From Ferrimonas gelatinilytica (GTDB lineage Bacteria > Pseudomonadota > Gammaproteobacteria > Enterobacterales > Shewanellaceae): 64,000 nucleotides of DNA. The notes under the pieces were generated by a model. It was not told the DNA's origin. It worked only from the letters and a program-made list of their open reading frames with translations, and did no database searches. The position numbers and the translations under genes were made by a program. Below, one piece after another: positions 1 to 8,078 of the stretch; position 1 is the first letter of the stretch, and every line of letters starts with the position of its first letter. Where the stretch lies: contig NZ_BAABLF010000006.1 of assembly GCF_039544205.1 (NCBI RefSeq), positions 1-64,000 of the forward strand, given 5' to 3'.

Positions 1-21
1 AGTTGAAACGGTGAGTCCGGG

Positions 22-97
22 GTCCCCTTCGTCTAGAGGCCTAGGACACCGCCCTTTCACGGCGGTAACAGGGGTTCGAATCCCCTAGGGGACGCCA
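22..97 (+). tRNA. tRNA-Glu (anticodon TTC)
   Basis: A 76-nt cloverleaf with the CCA end encoded. The acceptor stem pairs GTCCCCT with AGGGGAC. The anticodon TTC is at 56-58, inside the GCCCTTTCACGGC arm, and the T-arm carries GGTTCGAATCC. It is the first gene of a small tRNA cluster, and its 3' part is repeated at 249-275. Confidence 0.96.
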
Positions 98-141
98 CTT
101 ATATCAGTTTTCCGCCTGGCCGGCGGGAAACAGTGCGATAT

Positions 142-217
<76 letters not shown>

Positions 218-248
218 CTTTCCTGTTCGAAGGTTGCTTCAGGCAGGN

Positions 249-275
249 GGGGTTCGAATCCCCTAGGGGACGCCA
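249..275 (+). pseudogene. 3' fragment of a tRNA-Glu gene next to an undetermined base
   Basis: These 27 bases repeat the T-arm, acceptor strand and CCA of the tRNA-Glu gene at 22-97, and the identity continues about 5 bases past CCA. No 5' half is present. The base just upstream (248) is N. Either the assembly collapsed a repeated tRNA unit here, or this is a true 3'-end duplication of the kind left by integration at a tRNA gene. Confidence 0.75.
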
Positions 276-304
276 CTTATCTCTGCAGCCGGACATCTCG
301 GCAG

Positions 305-340
305 CACAAAAAAACCAGCCTAGGGGCTGGTTTTTTTGTG
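305..340 (+). terminator. rho-independent terminator of the tRNA cluster
   Basis: A perfect 16-bp inverted repeat (CACAAAAAAACCAGCC and its complement) with loop TAGG and a run of seven T. It closes the tRNA operon. The A-tract on the other side could also terminate leftward transcription. Confidence 0.9.
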
Positions 341-489
341 CCTGAAATTCACGGGACTCGTGTTCCTGTTTGCTTGGCTACTGCCGGAAAAGGGCCGCTC
401 TAACCTCTACCTTTCCCTGTGGCCTCGCCACACAGATGGTGATGGAAGCGTATCGGATCTGCCGGCAGGGCCGGTCCTGGTTCGCCCGG

Positions 490-1155
490 TCAGGGGGTGG
501 CCTTGGTTTGGCCGGCGGGTAGGCCAGCATTGGCCTTGGACGTCATGCTGCGCCGCTCTGGTGCGCGAAACCAGGGCTTAATTGTTTCCACGATTAGGGG
601 TTGAGCAGCGCGATTTGGGTGAATGCCATCGGCTTGCATCAGGGCTGGATCCGTGGCGATGTCGGCCATGAAAAAGGGCACCAGCACCACCTCGTATTCA
701 TCGGCCAACCGTGGAAAGATGGATTGAAACGCCTGGGTGTAACGACGCCCATAATTTGGGGGTAGCAGGATCTCGGACAGCATGACCTTGCTGTTGCTCG
801 CTAAACCCAGCTCGATGATCTGTCTAAGATTCTGTTCTGTAACCGACAGGGGGAAGCCTCTCAGGCCATCGTTCCCTCCTAACTCCACGAAGATCCACTC
901 CGGCGAGTGCTCCGTAAGCAGAGCGGGCAGGCGACGTAGCGCGCCATCCGTGGTTTCTCCGCTGACTGCTGCGTTGATCAGCCGGGTCTCGGGCAGCTCA
1001 TTTTGTAACAAATTGACCCAACCTTCGGCTTCATCCATGCCATAACTTGCGCTTAAGCTGTCACCCAGTATTAAAATGGAGGCCGGTTTGCTCCAAACTA
1101 ACGAACTGAAAAGCATTGCAAAAACGACAAACACTCTCTGCAAGGAACGCTGCAC
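490..1155 (-). CDS. tesA: TesA-like periplasmic acyl-CoA thioesterase / lysophospholipase (SGNH hydrolase)
   Basis: A 221-residue SGNH/GDSL hydrolase. An N-terminal signal peptide (about residues 1-22) is followed by GDSL with the nucleophilic serine near residue 33, block NAAVSGETT, block GGNDGLRG and the C-terminal DGIHPN catalytic Asp-His. Family members hydrolyse acyl-CoA, lysophospholipids and esters in the periplasm. I place the start at the GTG at 1155 because GGGAGAGG lies about 5 bases before it; an in-frame GTG at 1170 lacks such a site. The start is one base away from that of the divergent ybbA, an arrangement close to that of E. coli. The last 15-20 residues are polar and look like a dispensable tail. 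Confidence 0.93.
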   Translation of the reverse strand: MQRSLQRVFVVFAMLFSSLVWSKPASILILGDSLSASYGMDEAEGWVNLLQNELPETRLINAAVSGETTDGALRRLPALLTEHSPEWIFVELGGNDGLRGFPLSVTEQNLRQIIELGLASNSKVMLSEILLPPNYGRRYTQAFQSIFPRLADEYEVVLVPFFMADIATDPALMQADGIHPNRAAQPLIVETIKPWFRAPERRSMTSKANAGLPAGQTKATP

Positions 1156-1156
1156 T

Positions 1157-1837
1157 ATGACCTCTCCCACGATGGCAATTCAAACCGTTGCGCTCACCCG
1201 ACAGGTGACGACCTTGGACGGGGCCTTAACGATACTCAATGGCGTGGATCTGGAAGTCAAGTCCGGCGAATCCCTAGCAATCATCGGGCCATCCGGGGCC
1301 GGCAAGTCGACCCTGCTGGCTCTTCTTGCGGGGTTGGATCGAGCCTCCAGCGGCGAGATCTGGCTGGCCGGAACGGCGCTTCATGAGCTGGACGAAGAGG
1401 GCAGGGCGGCGCTGCGCCGACAGAGTGTTGGCTTCATTTTCCAGTCTTTCATGCTGGTGGACAGTCTGACGGCGCTGGAAAACGTGATGTTGCCACTGGA
1501 GTTGGCGGGCAGCAAAGGGGCCGAAGCCAGTGGCAGGGCGCTGCTGGCTCGGGTTGGGCTGGAGGACCGATTGGATCATTTTCCCAACCAACTCTCCGGT
1601 GGCGAACAGCAGCGGGTGGCGATCGCCCGGGCGTTTGCCAGCCAGCCGCAGATCCTGTTCGCCGACGAACCCACGGGCAACCTGGACCACGCCAACAGTG
1701 AGCTGGTGGAGGACCTGCTGTTCGAACTGAACCGGGAGATCGGCACCACCCTGGTGCTGGTGACCCACGATTTGGCTTTGGCTAAGCGTTGCCAACGTCA
1801 GGTGAGCATGCGAGCCGGTCGCCTGGAGGCATTATGA
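1157..1837 (+). CDS. ybbA: ABC transporter ATP-binding protein YbbA
   Basis: A 226-residue nucleotide-binding subunit of the LolD/MacB-type family. Walker A GPSGAGKST is at residues 44-52, followed by the Q-loop, signature LSGGEQQRVAIARA, Walker B ILFADEPTGNLD and the H-loop histidine in VTHD. It should power the large permease encoded next, with which it overlaps by ATGA (translational coupling). The ATG at 1157 follows AAGGAA at a normal distance; an upstream in-frame ATG at 1076 would lie deep in the opposing tesA gene. The substrate is unknown; homologous systems are proposed to move lipids or lipoproteins. Confidence 0.93.
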   Translation: MTSPTMAIQTVALTRQVTTLDGALTILNGVDLEVKSGESLAIIGPSGAGKSTLLALLAGLDRASSGEIWLAGTALHELDEEGRAALRRQSVGFIFQSFMLVDSLTALENVMLPLELAGSKGAEASGRALLARVGLEDRLDHFPNQLSGGEQQRVAIARAFASQPQILFADEPTGNLDHANSELVEDLLFELNREIGTTLVLVTHDLALAKRCQRQVSMRAGRLEAL

Positions 1838-4308
1838 GTCAGTGGGGGTTGGCGTGGCGATTGTTTCGACGAGAGCTTCGGGGCGGTCAGCTTCGACTGA
1901 TCACCGCCGCCTTGGCACTGGCCGTGCTGTCGGTGACCAGCCTGGGGTTGGTCACTGAGCGCCTGAAGCAGGGGCTGAATGAGGAGGCCACTCGCTTCCT
2001 GGCTGCCGATAGGGTTCTGCAATCGCCCCAGGAGGTCGACCCTCTCTGGCTTGAACGGGCGGAGGAGCTGGGCCTTTCGGTGGCCAAGGTACTCTCGTTC
2101 CAGTCGATGGCCTTCATCGGTGACCAGCTTCAACTGGTGTCGGTCAGAGCGGTCACCGACAACTATCCCCTCAAGGGCCAGATTGAGCCCCTAGGGGTCC
2201 TACCGGGGCGATTGCCCCAATCCGGGACGCTCTGGTTCGACAGCCGGCTGCACCACCTGGCCAAAACCGGGCAGACTGTTGAGCTGGGTGACGCGCAGCT
2301 GAGGCTTTCAGGCAGCTTTGCTCGCCTGCCCGACGGCGGGTTCAACCTTTTTGCCTCGGCGCCCCTGGTGCTGATGCGGATGCAGGATGTGGAACAAACC
2401 GGAGTGGTGCAGCCCGGCAGTCGGTTGACCTGGCGCTACCAGTTCGCCGGCGCTGCCGAGGCTCTAGCGCAGTTCGAGAGCGACCTGTTGTCAGAGTTGA
2501 CCAGCAGTCAGCGTTGGCTCGATGTGCGTAACCAGGGCTCTCCCCTCTCCCGGGCCATTGGCCGGGCAGAGCAGTTCATGTTGATGGCCACGCTGCTGGG
2601 GATCGCCCTGGCGTGTGCGGCGGTGGGGGTTGCGGCGCGGCGTTACTGCCAACGCCACTTCGACGTGGTGGCGATGTTTAAAACGCTGGGGGCCACCCAC
2701 CGCCAGGTAAGGATGATCTTCGTCTTTCACCTGGGATTGACCACGCTGATGGGGATCGCCATCGGCACCCTGCTTGGCATCCTGCTGGCCCTGGGTATGG
2801 GGTCGTTGCTGGCCGATGCCCTGCCGATGGCGCAGACGCTGGGTTGGCGCCCCTTGATACTCGGTGCCGCCACCGGGGTGGTGGCCGGGATCGGTTTTAC
2901 TCTCTATCCCTTGCTCCGTCTTCTTAGGGTTGCCCCCTTGCGGGTGTTGAGGCGAGATCTGGAGCCCACGGGGTTGGCAGGGTGGCTCAACGGGCTATTT
3001 GCCCTGGCTGCCCTGGCGCTGCTGGCCTGGCTCTACAGTGGCAGTGTGGTAATGACCCTGGTGTTGCTGGCTGGTGCGCTGGCCCTGGCGCTGCTGCTTG
3101 GCGGCGTGGGTTTCGTGGTACTCTCCCTGGGACGTCAACTGGGCGTGCGAACCGGCTCGGCTCTGCAACTGGCCCTGGCTGGGCTGCGGCGCCGCGCCCG
3201 GGAGAACCTGCTTCAGCTTGTCGGGTTCACCGTCGCACTGATGCTTCTGCTGACGGTCCTGGCACTGCGACAGGACCTGCTGGAGGATTGGCAGCAACAG
3301 CTGCCCGAGGGCACACCGGATCACTTCCTGGTCAATGTGGCGCCAGATCTCAGGACGCCCATCTCCGATTTCCTGGCAGAGCGCCAGGTGGAGGCGACGG
3401 ATCTCTATCCTGTGATCCGCGGGCGCCTGTCGGCAATCAACGGCGAGAGGGTACAGGGCGCGGTCAGCAAGGAGGAGGACGATGAGGAGGCCTCTGGCCC
3501 GGATGGGATCCGGCGGGAGCTCAGCCTCACCTATCGAGCCGAGCTACCTCCCAATAATCCTGTGGTCGCAGGCCGCTGGTTTGGCCCTAATGCGGTGGAG
3601 GAGGTTTCTGTCGAATCGGAGGTGGCGGAGCGACTGGGGGTCGGCCTGGGTTCTCGGTTGCAGTTCGTCATCGGTGGCCGTACGCTGGAAGCGACCGTGA
3701 CCAGCTTGCGCCAGGTGAATTGGGAAACCATGCAGCCAAACTTCTTCTTCATCTTCCCCGAAGCGACGCTCAGTCCCTTCTATCCGACCTACATCGCCAG
3801 CTTTAAGCATCCCGAGGGAGATCCTGAACTGGTGGCGGAGCTGGTACGCCTGTTCCCCACAGTGTCCGTGATCGACGTAGGGGCGATGATCGCCCAGCTG
3901 CGTGAGGTGGTGGATCAGGTCTCCCTGGCACTGGCTTGGGTGTTGCTGGTGGTGGCGATCGCCTCCAGTCTGCTGCTGATGGCACAAACGGAAGCGGGGA
4001 TGGCTTCACGGCGTCAGGAGCTGGGGATCATGAGGACCTTAGGCGCCGCAGGCAGGTTGCTGCGACGCGCGGTGGGGTGGGAGTTTTTCCTGCTGGGACT
4101 GCTCTCCGGGTTGCTGGCCGTGTGCGTGGCGGAGCTGTTGCTGGTGATAATCAAAACCCAGCTCTTTGATCTGCGGGTGCAGTGGCACGGCTTCTGGTGG
4201 TGGACCGTGCCTCCGGTAAGTGGCCTCTTGATTGGCCTGCTCGGACTCTGGTCCTGCCGGCGTCTGCTGGCCCATCGCTGTGCCGAGCTGCTGCAGCGTC
4301 AGGCCTGA
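1834..4308 (+). CDS. ybbP: FtsX/LolCE-like ABC transporter permease YbbP
   Basis: An 824-residue inner-membrane permease of the FtsX-domain superfamily. One helix near residue 25 is followed by a large periplasmic domain, four helices around 255-390, several helices around 395-500, a second periplasmic domain and a terminal FtsX block (about 700-820) with three helices. The conserved cytoplasmic coupling segment MFKTLGATHRQVR occurs in the first FtsX repeat and is echoed by GIMRTLGAAGRLLRR in the second. The start at 1834 overlaps the ybbA stop. It forms a transporter with YbbA; the tesA neighbour suggests a lipid-related role, which is unproven. Confidence 0.92.
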   Translation: MSQWGLAWRLFRRELRGGQLRLITAALALAVLSVTSLGLVTERLKQGLNEEATRFLAADRVLQSPQEVDPLWLERAEELGLSVAKVLSFQSMAFIGDQLQLVSVRAVTDNYPLKGQIEPLGVLPGRLPQSGTLWFDSRLHHLAKTGQTVELGDAQLRLSGSFARLPDGGFNLFASAPLVLMRMQDVEQTGVVQPGSRLTWRYQFAGAAEALAQFESDLLSELTSSQRWLDVRNQGSPLSRAIGRAEQFMLMATLLGIALACAAVGVAARRYCQRHFDVVAMFKTLGATHRQVRMIFVFHLGLTTLMGIAIGTLLGILLALGMGSLLADALPMAQTLGWRPLILGAATGVVAGIGFTLYPLLRLLRVAPLRVLRRDLEPTGLAGWLNGLFALAALALLAWLYSGSVVMTLVLLAGALALALLLGGVGFVVLSLGRQLGVRTGSALQLALAGLRRRARENLLQLVGFTVALMLLLTVLALRQDLLEDWQQQLPEGTPDHFLVNVAPDLRTPISDFLAERQVEATDLYPVIRGRLSAINGERVQGAVSKEEDDEEASGPDGIRRELSLTYRAELPPNNPVVAGRWFGPNAVEEVSVESEVAERLGVGLGSRLQFVIGGRTLEATVTSLRQVNWETMQPNFFFIFPEATLSPFYPTYIASFKHPEGDPELVAELVRLFPTVSVIDVGAMIAQLREVVDQVSLALAWVLLVVAIASSLLLMAQTEAGMASRRQELGIMRTLGAAGRLLRRAVGWEFFLLGLLSGLLAVCVAELLLVIIKTQLFDLRVQWHGFWWWTVPPVSGLLIGLLGLWSCRRLLAHRCAELLQRQA

Positions 4309-4326
4309 CCGGCAGCGGGTATCAGT

Positions 4327-5217
4327 TCAGGCCAGCAGTTGGCCCAGTGCCTCATCCAACTTGGGGTAGTGAAATATGAAGCCCGCGTCCTGTGCGGCGC
4401 GGGGAACCACCGCTTGGCCGGTAAGTAGCAGGATGCTCATCTCACCGAACGCCAACTTGAGCGCAAACTCCGGGGCCGGAAGCAGGGCCGGTTTACCCAG
4501 GGTCTTCGCCAGGGTTTCGGTGAAAACCTGGTTGCTGACCGGGTTCGGGGCGGTGGCATTGAAGACGCCACAGGCATCGTCGTTTTCCAGCAGGAAACCA
4601 AATAGAGCCACCAGGTCGTCGCGGTGGATCCAGGACATCATCTGCTGACCGTCGCCGATCCGGCCACCCAGCCCCAGTCGAAACGGGGGCAACATCTTTT
4701 TCAACGCGCCCCCTTCCGGATGCATCACCAAACCGATGCGCAGGATACACAGGCGGGTTCGCTCCTCCGCCCGCCGGGCGAGTTGCTCCCAACGCTCGCA
4801 CACCTGTGCGGCGAAGTCGGTGGCCTGAAGGGAGGCGGACTCATCCACCGGTGTGCTGTCTCTGGGACCATAGATGCCGATGGCGGAGGCATTGAGCCAG
4901 CACCGTGGAGGTTCCTGGCTGTTGTCCAGCAGGGCGGTCAGTTTTGCGGTGATCTGCCAACGACTGTCACAGATCGCACGCTTCTTCTGTATCGTCCAGC
5001 GTCCGTCCGCAATGGGCTCCCCGGCCAGGTTGATCACGGCATCGAAGTCACTCAGATGGCTCAGCTGGGCCAGGGAGCTGAGGTAGGTATGCCGATCACC
5101 CAGTCGCTGCCTGGCCCGTTTGGTGTCGCGGGTGAGAACGGTGAACTCGTGATGGGGCAGGCTGGCGATCAGGGCCTGGCCGATGAAGCCGGTTCCGCCG
5201 GTAATGAGGATCTGCAT
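4327..5217 (-). CDS. yfcH: TIGR01777-type epimerase-like protein YfcH
   Basis: A 296-residue member of the extended SDR epimerase family. The N-terminus has the nucleotide-binding motif TGGTGFIG. NLAGEPIADGRW and SAIGIYGP (with the Tyr of the active site) follow, and the C-terminal domain has the DUF1731-like end. It lies 25 bp downstream of folX on the same strand, as in E. coli, so the two probably form one transcript. The substrate is not known. Confidence 0.92.
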   Translation of the reverse strand: MQILITGGTGFIGQALIASLPHHEFTVLTRDTKRARQRLGDRHTYLSSLAQLSHLSDFDAVINLAGEPIADGRWTIQKKRAICDSRWQITAKLTALLDNSQEPPRCWLNASAIGIYGPRDSTPVDESASLQATDFAAQVCERWEQLARRAEERTRLCILRIGLVMHPEGGALKKMLPPFRLGLGGRIGDGQQMMSWIHRDDLVALFGFLLENDDACGVFNATAPNPVSNQVFTETLAKTLGKPALLPAPEFALKLAFGEMSILLLTGQAVVPRAAQDAGFIFHYPKLDEALGQLLA

Positions 5218-5242
5218 CCTTTGACTCCTTTTGGGCGTAGAC

Positions 5243-5605
5243 TCAATCTCGCTGCCAGCTCAACTGCATCGATACCGAGTCGGCAAAGCGTAGGGCGTGC
5301 GGCTTGTCGATCTCAACGCAGGCGTGGTCGACCCAATGGTGCTGGTGACATAAGGACAGCACATCACCGGTGAGTTTTTCCAGTAGCGCGAAACGATTAT
5401 TCTCCACCAGGGCGATGATCGCCTTGCAGATTGTCCGGTAGTTGAGGGCATCCTCCATGTTATCGCTGTTGGCTGCCCGGTCTGCACAGTAACGGATGGT
5501 GGCGTTGATGATCACATCCTGCTTATTCTGGATTTCGTCATCGTTAATCCCGATGTAGGTGCGAAGTCGAAGATTCTTAATGCGAATGACTGCTTGATTG
5601 TGCAT
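5243..5605 (-). CDS. folX: dihydroneopterin triphosphate 2'-epimerase FolX
   Basis: A 120-residue protein of the FolB/FolX tunnelling fold. The substrate-binding block LRTYIGINDDEIQNKQDV near the start, the NYRTICK block and the C-terminal IDKPHALRFADSVS block are all present. FolX interconverts 7,8-dihydroneopterin and dihydromonapterin triphosphates in pterin cofactor synthesis. FolX rather than FolB is preferred because of the folX-yfcH pairing and the IDKPHALRFADSV end. AGGAGAAT lies before the ATG. Confidence 0.92.
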   Translation of the reverse strand: MHNQAVIRIKNLRLRTYIGINDDEIQNKQDVIINATIRYCADRAANSDNMEDALNYRTICKAIIALVENNRFALLEKLTGDVLSLCHQHHWVDHACVEIDKPHALRFADSVSMQLSWQRD

Positions 5606-5647
5606 GGTAATATTCTCCTAATTTCAATCTTATAGGATCCCAAGCTA

Positions 5648-6721
5648 ATGGCTCCCTCCCCCTTTAATCAAGCTTCGGTTGCTTTGCAGACCACCTTGAT
5701 GCTGGCCTCCTTGGTGGTGATTTTCGCGGGAATTAAGGCCGCAAGCGCCATTGTCGTGCCCTTTTTGCTGGCGTTGTTCATTGCCATTATCTGCAGTCCC
5801 CTGGTTCGAATGTTGATGCGTATACGCTTTCCAAGAGGCTTAGCGATCATCACGGTGATTTTGCTGGTACTGCTGTTTGGACTCTGGCTTGGGTCCGTGG
5901 TGGGCAGCTCCATCGCCGATTTCCGCAGCCAGCTGCCCAACTACCGGGAGCAGTTGACGGAGCAATTTCGTGTCGTGGTTGATTTTCTCGCACAGTTCAA
6001 TGTCAACCTGAGCATCGAACAGTTACGGAATCAGTTTGATCCCAGCCGCGCCATGAGTCTGGCCACCGATATTCTTTCCGGAGTCGGTAACCTGCTGGCA
6101 AATACCCTCCTCATTTTACTGGCGGTGGTGTTCATGCTGTTCGAGGCATCGGGCATCAACCTCAAGTTGCACTACGCTCTGGATGACCCGGATATGCGGT
6201 TAAACCAGATCGATCGTTTCCTCGAGTCGGTTAACCGTTACCTGGCGATCAAAACCCTGGTGAGTCTGATCACCGGTGTCTTCTGTGGATTCGGCCTTTA
6301 CCTGATTGGCGTGGATTACTTCATGCTTTGGGGACTGGTGGCCTTCCTGCTGAATTACATTCCCAATATCGGCTCCATCATTGCGGCTATCCCGGCGGTG
6401 GCGGTGGCTTTCATTCAGTTTGGCTTCGGTGCCGCTGCCGCCTCGGCAGGGATCTACGTGGTGGCCAACATGGTGATGGGCAACGTAGTGGAGCCCCGAT
6501 TGATGGGGCGCAGCCTTGGTCTGTCGACGCTGGTGGTGTTCCTCTCCTTAATCTTCTGGGGCTGGCTGCTCGGCTCTGTGGGGATGCTGCTGTCGGTGCC
6601 GCTGACCATGATCGTCAAGATCGGCCTGGAGTCCTCCCAGGGTGGACGCTGGCTGGCAGCCCTGCTCGAGGGGGAGCTCCAGCCCATGACCTCAAAGGCT
6701 GCCGAGGATAACGCCGAATGA
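5648..6721 (+). CDS. AI-2E family transporter (TqsA/YdiK-like)
   Basis: A 357-residue membrane protein of the AI-2 exporter superfamily. It has about eight helices: two to three in the first 95 residues, an amphipathic periplasmic stretch (95-145), then helices to residue 335. The family motif LNYIPNIGSIIAAIP appears near residue 237, followed by the VVEPRLMGRSLGLSTLVVFLSL block. Members export small molecules or act as Na+/H+ antiporters; the cargo cannot be told from sequence. Its stop overlaps the start of the methyltransferase gene (ATGA). Confidence 0.88.
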   Translation: MAPSPFNQASVALQTTLMLASLVVIFAGIKAASAIVVPFLLALFIAIICSPLVRMLMRIRFPRGLAIITVILLVLLFGLWLGSVVGSSIADFRSQLPNYREQLTEQFRVVVDFLAQFNVNLSIEQLRNQFDPSRAMSLATDILSGVGNLLANTLLILLAVVFMLFEASGINLKLHYALDDPDMRLNQIDRFLESVNRYLAIKTLVSLITGVFCGFGLYLIGVDYFMLWGLVAFLLNYIPNIGSIIAAIPAVAVAFIQFGFGAAAASAGIYVVANMVMGNVVEPRLMGRSLGLSTLVVFLSLIFWGWLLGSVGMLLSVPLTMIVKIGLESSQGGRWLAALLEGELQPMTSKAAEDNAE

Positions 6722-7644
6722 GTGCACTGCCGATGGACCTGCTTTCACATCTCCCCGGGCAACTGCCCAAGGAGGAGTGCTGTCGCCTTTTCCACGGACG
6801 CGGGCACTGCTACCCGGGCTTTGAGGGCGTAACACTTGATTGGCTTGCCCCCTCGTTACTGCTGACCCAGTTCTCGGCCATGACCGAGCAGCAAAGTGCC
6901 GAACTGCAGCGGCAGATCGCCGCCTGGTGGTCCACGGTTAGCGAGATGCCCCTGAGCCTGGTGTGGCAGGACCGCTCCCGCTCGCCGGCACAGACGGTCT
7001 GCCTCGGCGCTTCACCCCCAACGCCTCACTGGGTTTTGGAGAACGGACTGGCGTTTGAGTTGAGCCTGATGCAGGGCCAGAATCACGGGCTCTTTCTGGA
7101 TATGGAGAGGGGACGTGAATGGGTGCGGGCACACAGCGCGGGCAAGCAGGTGTTGAACCTATTTGCCTACACCTGTGCGTTTTCGGTTTATGCCATGGCT
7201 GGCGGAGCCAGGGAAGTGGTGAATCTCGATATGAGCCGTCCGGCTCTGGCCCAGGGGAAGCGCAACCACCAGCGAAATGGCTTCGACCGCGGGGTTCGAT
7301 ACCTGGGGCATGACCTTTTCAAGACCTTCGGCAAGCTAAAAAAGCTGGCGCCTTTTGATCTTATCGTGGTGGATCCGCCGAGTTTCCAGCAGGGCAGCTT
7401 TATCGCTACCAAGGATTACCCGCGCCTGCTGCGCCGTCTGCCCGAACTGCTTGGGCCATCCGGAGAGGCGCTGCTGTGTTTGAATGCGCCGGAGCTTAGC
7501 CGGGCATACCTGCGGGATCAGGTTCAGGCCTGCGCGCCGGCACTGGAGTTTGTACAGCAGTTGGAAAATTCTGTGAACTTTCCGGATGCGGATCCGGACC
7601 GCAGTCTTAAGGTGCTTCACTACCGGCTCTCAAAGCCGGAGTGA
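6718..7644 (+). CDS. class I SAM-dependent methyltransferase, RlmI/RlmKL-C-like
   Basis: A 308-residue protein of the PF10672 type. SAM motif I is VLNLFAYTCAFSVYA near residue 147, an acidic residue in NLDMS closes the adenosine pocket, and motif IV is VDPPSF. The LEN..AFEL..QNHGLFLDMERGREWV segment before motif I is shared with RlmI and the C-terminal half of RlmKL, which methylate 23S rRNA. No PUA domain precedes it, so the exact target is uncertain. It is coupled to the upstream permease gene. Confidence 0.85.
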   Translation: MSALPMDLLSHLPGQLPKEECCRLFHGRGHCYPGFEGVTLDWLAPSLLLTQFSAMTEQQSAELQRQIAAWWSTVSEMPLSLVWQDRSRSPAQTVCLGASPPTPHWVLENGLAFELSLMQGQNHGLFLDMERGREWVRAHSAGKQVLNLFAYTCAFSVYAMAGGAREVVNLDMSRPALAQGKRNHQRNGFDRGVRYLGHDLFKTFGKLKKLAPFDLIVVDPPSFQQGSFIATKDYPRLLRRLPELLGPSGEALLCLNAPELSRAYLRDQVQACAPALEFVQQLENSVNFPDADPDRSLKVLHYRLSKPE

Positions 7645-7804
7645 TCTTCACGGCCGTTCCGGCTGTGTTGGGCGGACGCTTGGCACTCTACGGCGAAAAA
7701 CAGGGGATTCCACAGGCGAAACTTCCTGGCTTGCGGTGTTAATTCCTGTTAATCTTTGTTTATGCCTGTGTGGGGCAGGTCAGTCAGCGAACGAGGTTGT
7801 ATCG

Positions 7805-7915
7805 ATGGAAGTACAGGATTACCAGCAAGACTATCAGGACGCCTACTACCAGCTCCAGGATGAAGTCGCGGAGCAACTGCCGACGGATCTGGATGAAGAG
7901 GCGTTTTTGGACTGA
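7805..7915 (+). CDS. small acidic protein of 36 residues, unknown function
   Basis: A short reading frame starting MEVQDYQQDYQDAYYQLQ and ending LDEEAFLD. It is very acidic and rich in Gln, Tyr and Asp, so it is likely helical and soluble. GAGG lies about 8 bases before the ATG, and a strong terminator follows 29 bases after the stop, giving it the outline of a monocistronic gene. I do not recognise a family. Confidence 0.6.
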   Translation: MEVQDYQQDYQDAYYQLQDEVAEQLPTDLDEEAFLD

Positions 7916-7943
7916 GCCACCAAGGCAGGGTTCCAACGCTTTT

Positions 7944-7972
7944 AAACAGCGACCTTGAAGGTCGCTGTTTTT
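7944..7972 (+). terminator. rho-independent terminator after the 36-codon gene
   Basis: AAACAGCGACCTT and AAGGTCGCTGTTT form a stem with a short loop, followed by T residues. It separates the small acidic gene from ggt. Confidence 0.88.
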
Positions 7973-8078
7973 CGTTCTGGTGCGCCTGATGGCGGGCTGT
8001 AACTCCCTCTTTGCTGACGTACACTGGTGCGGTGTATGGACGCGGCCCTATCAAGCCGCAAAGCAGAAAGGGATGACG

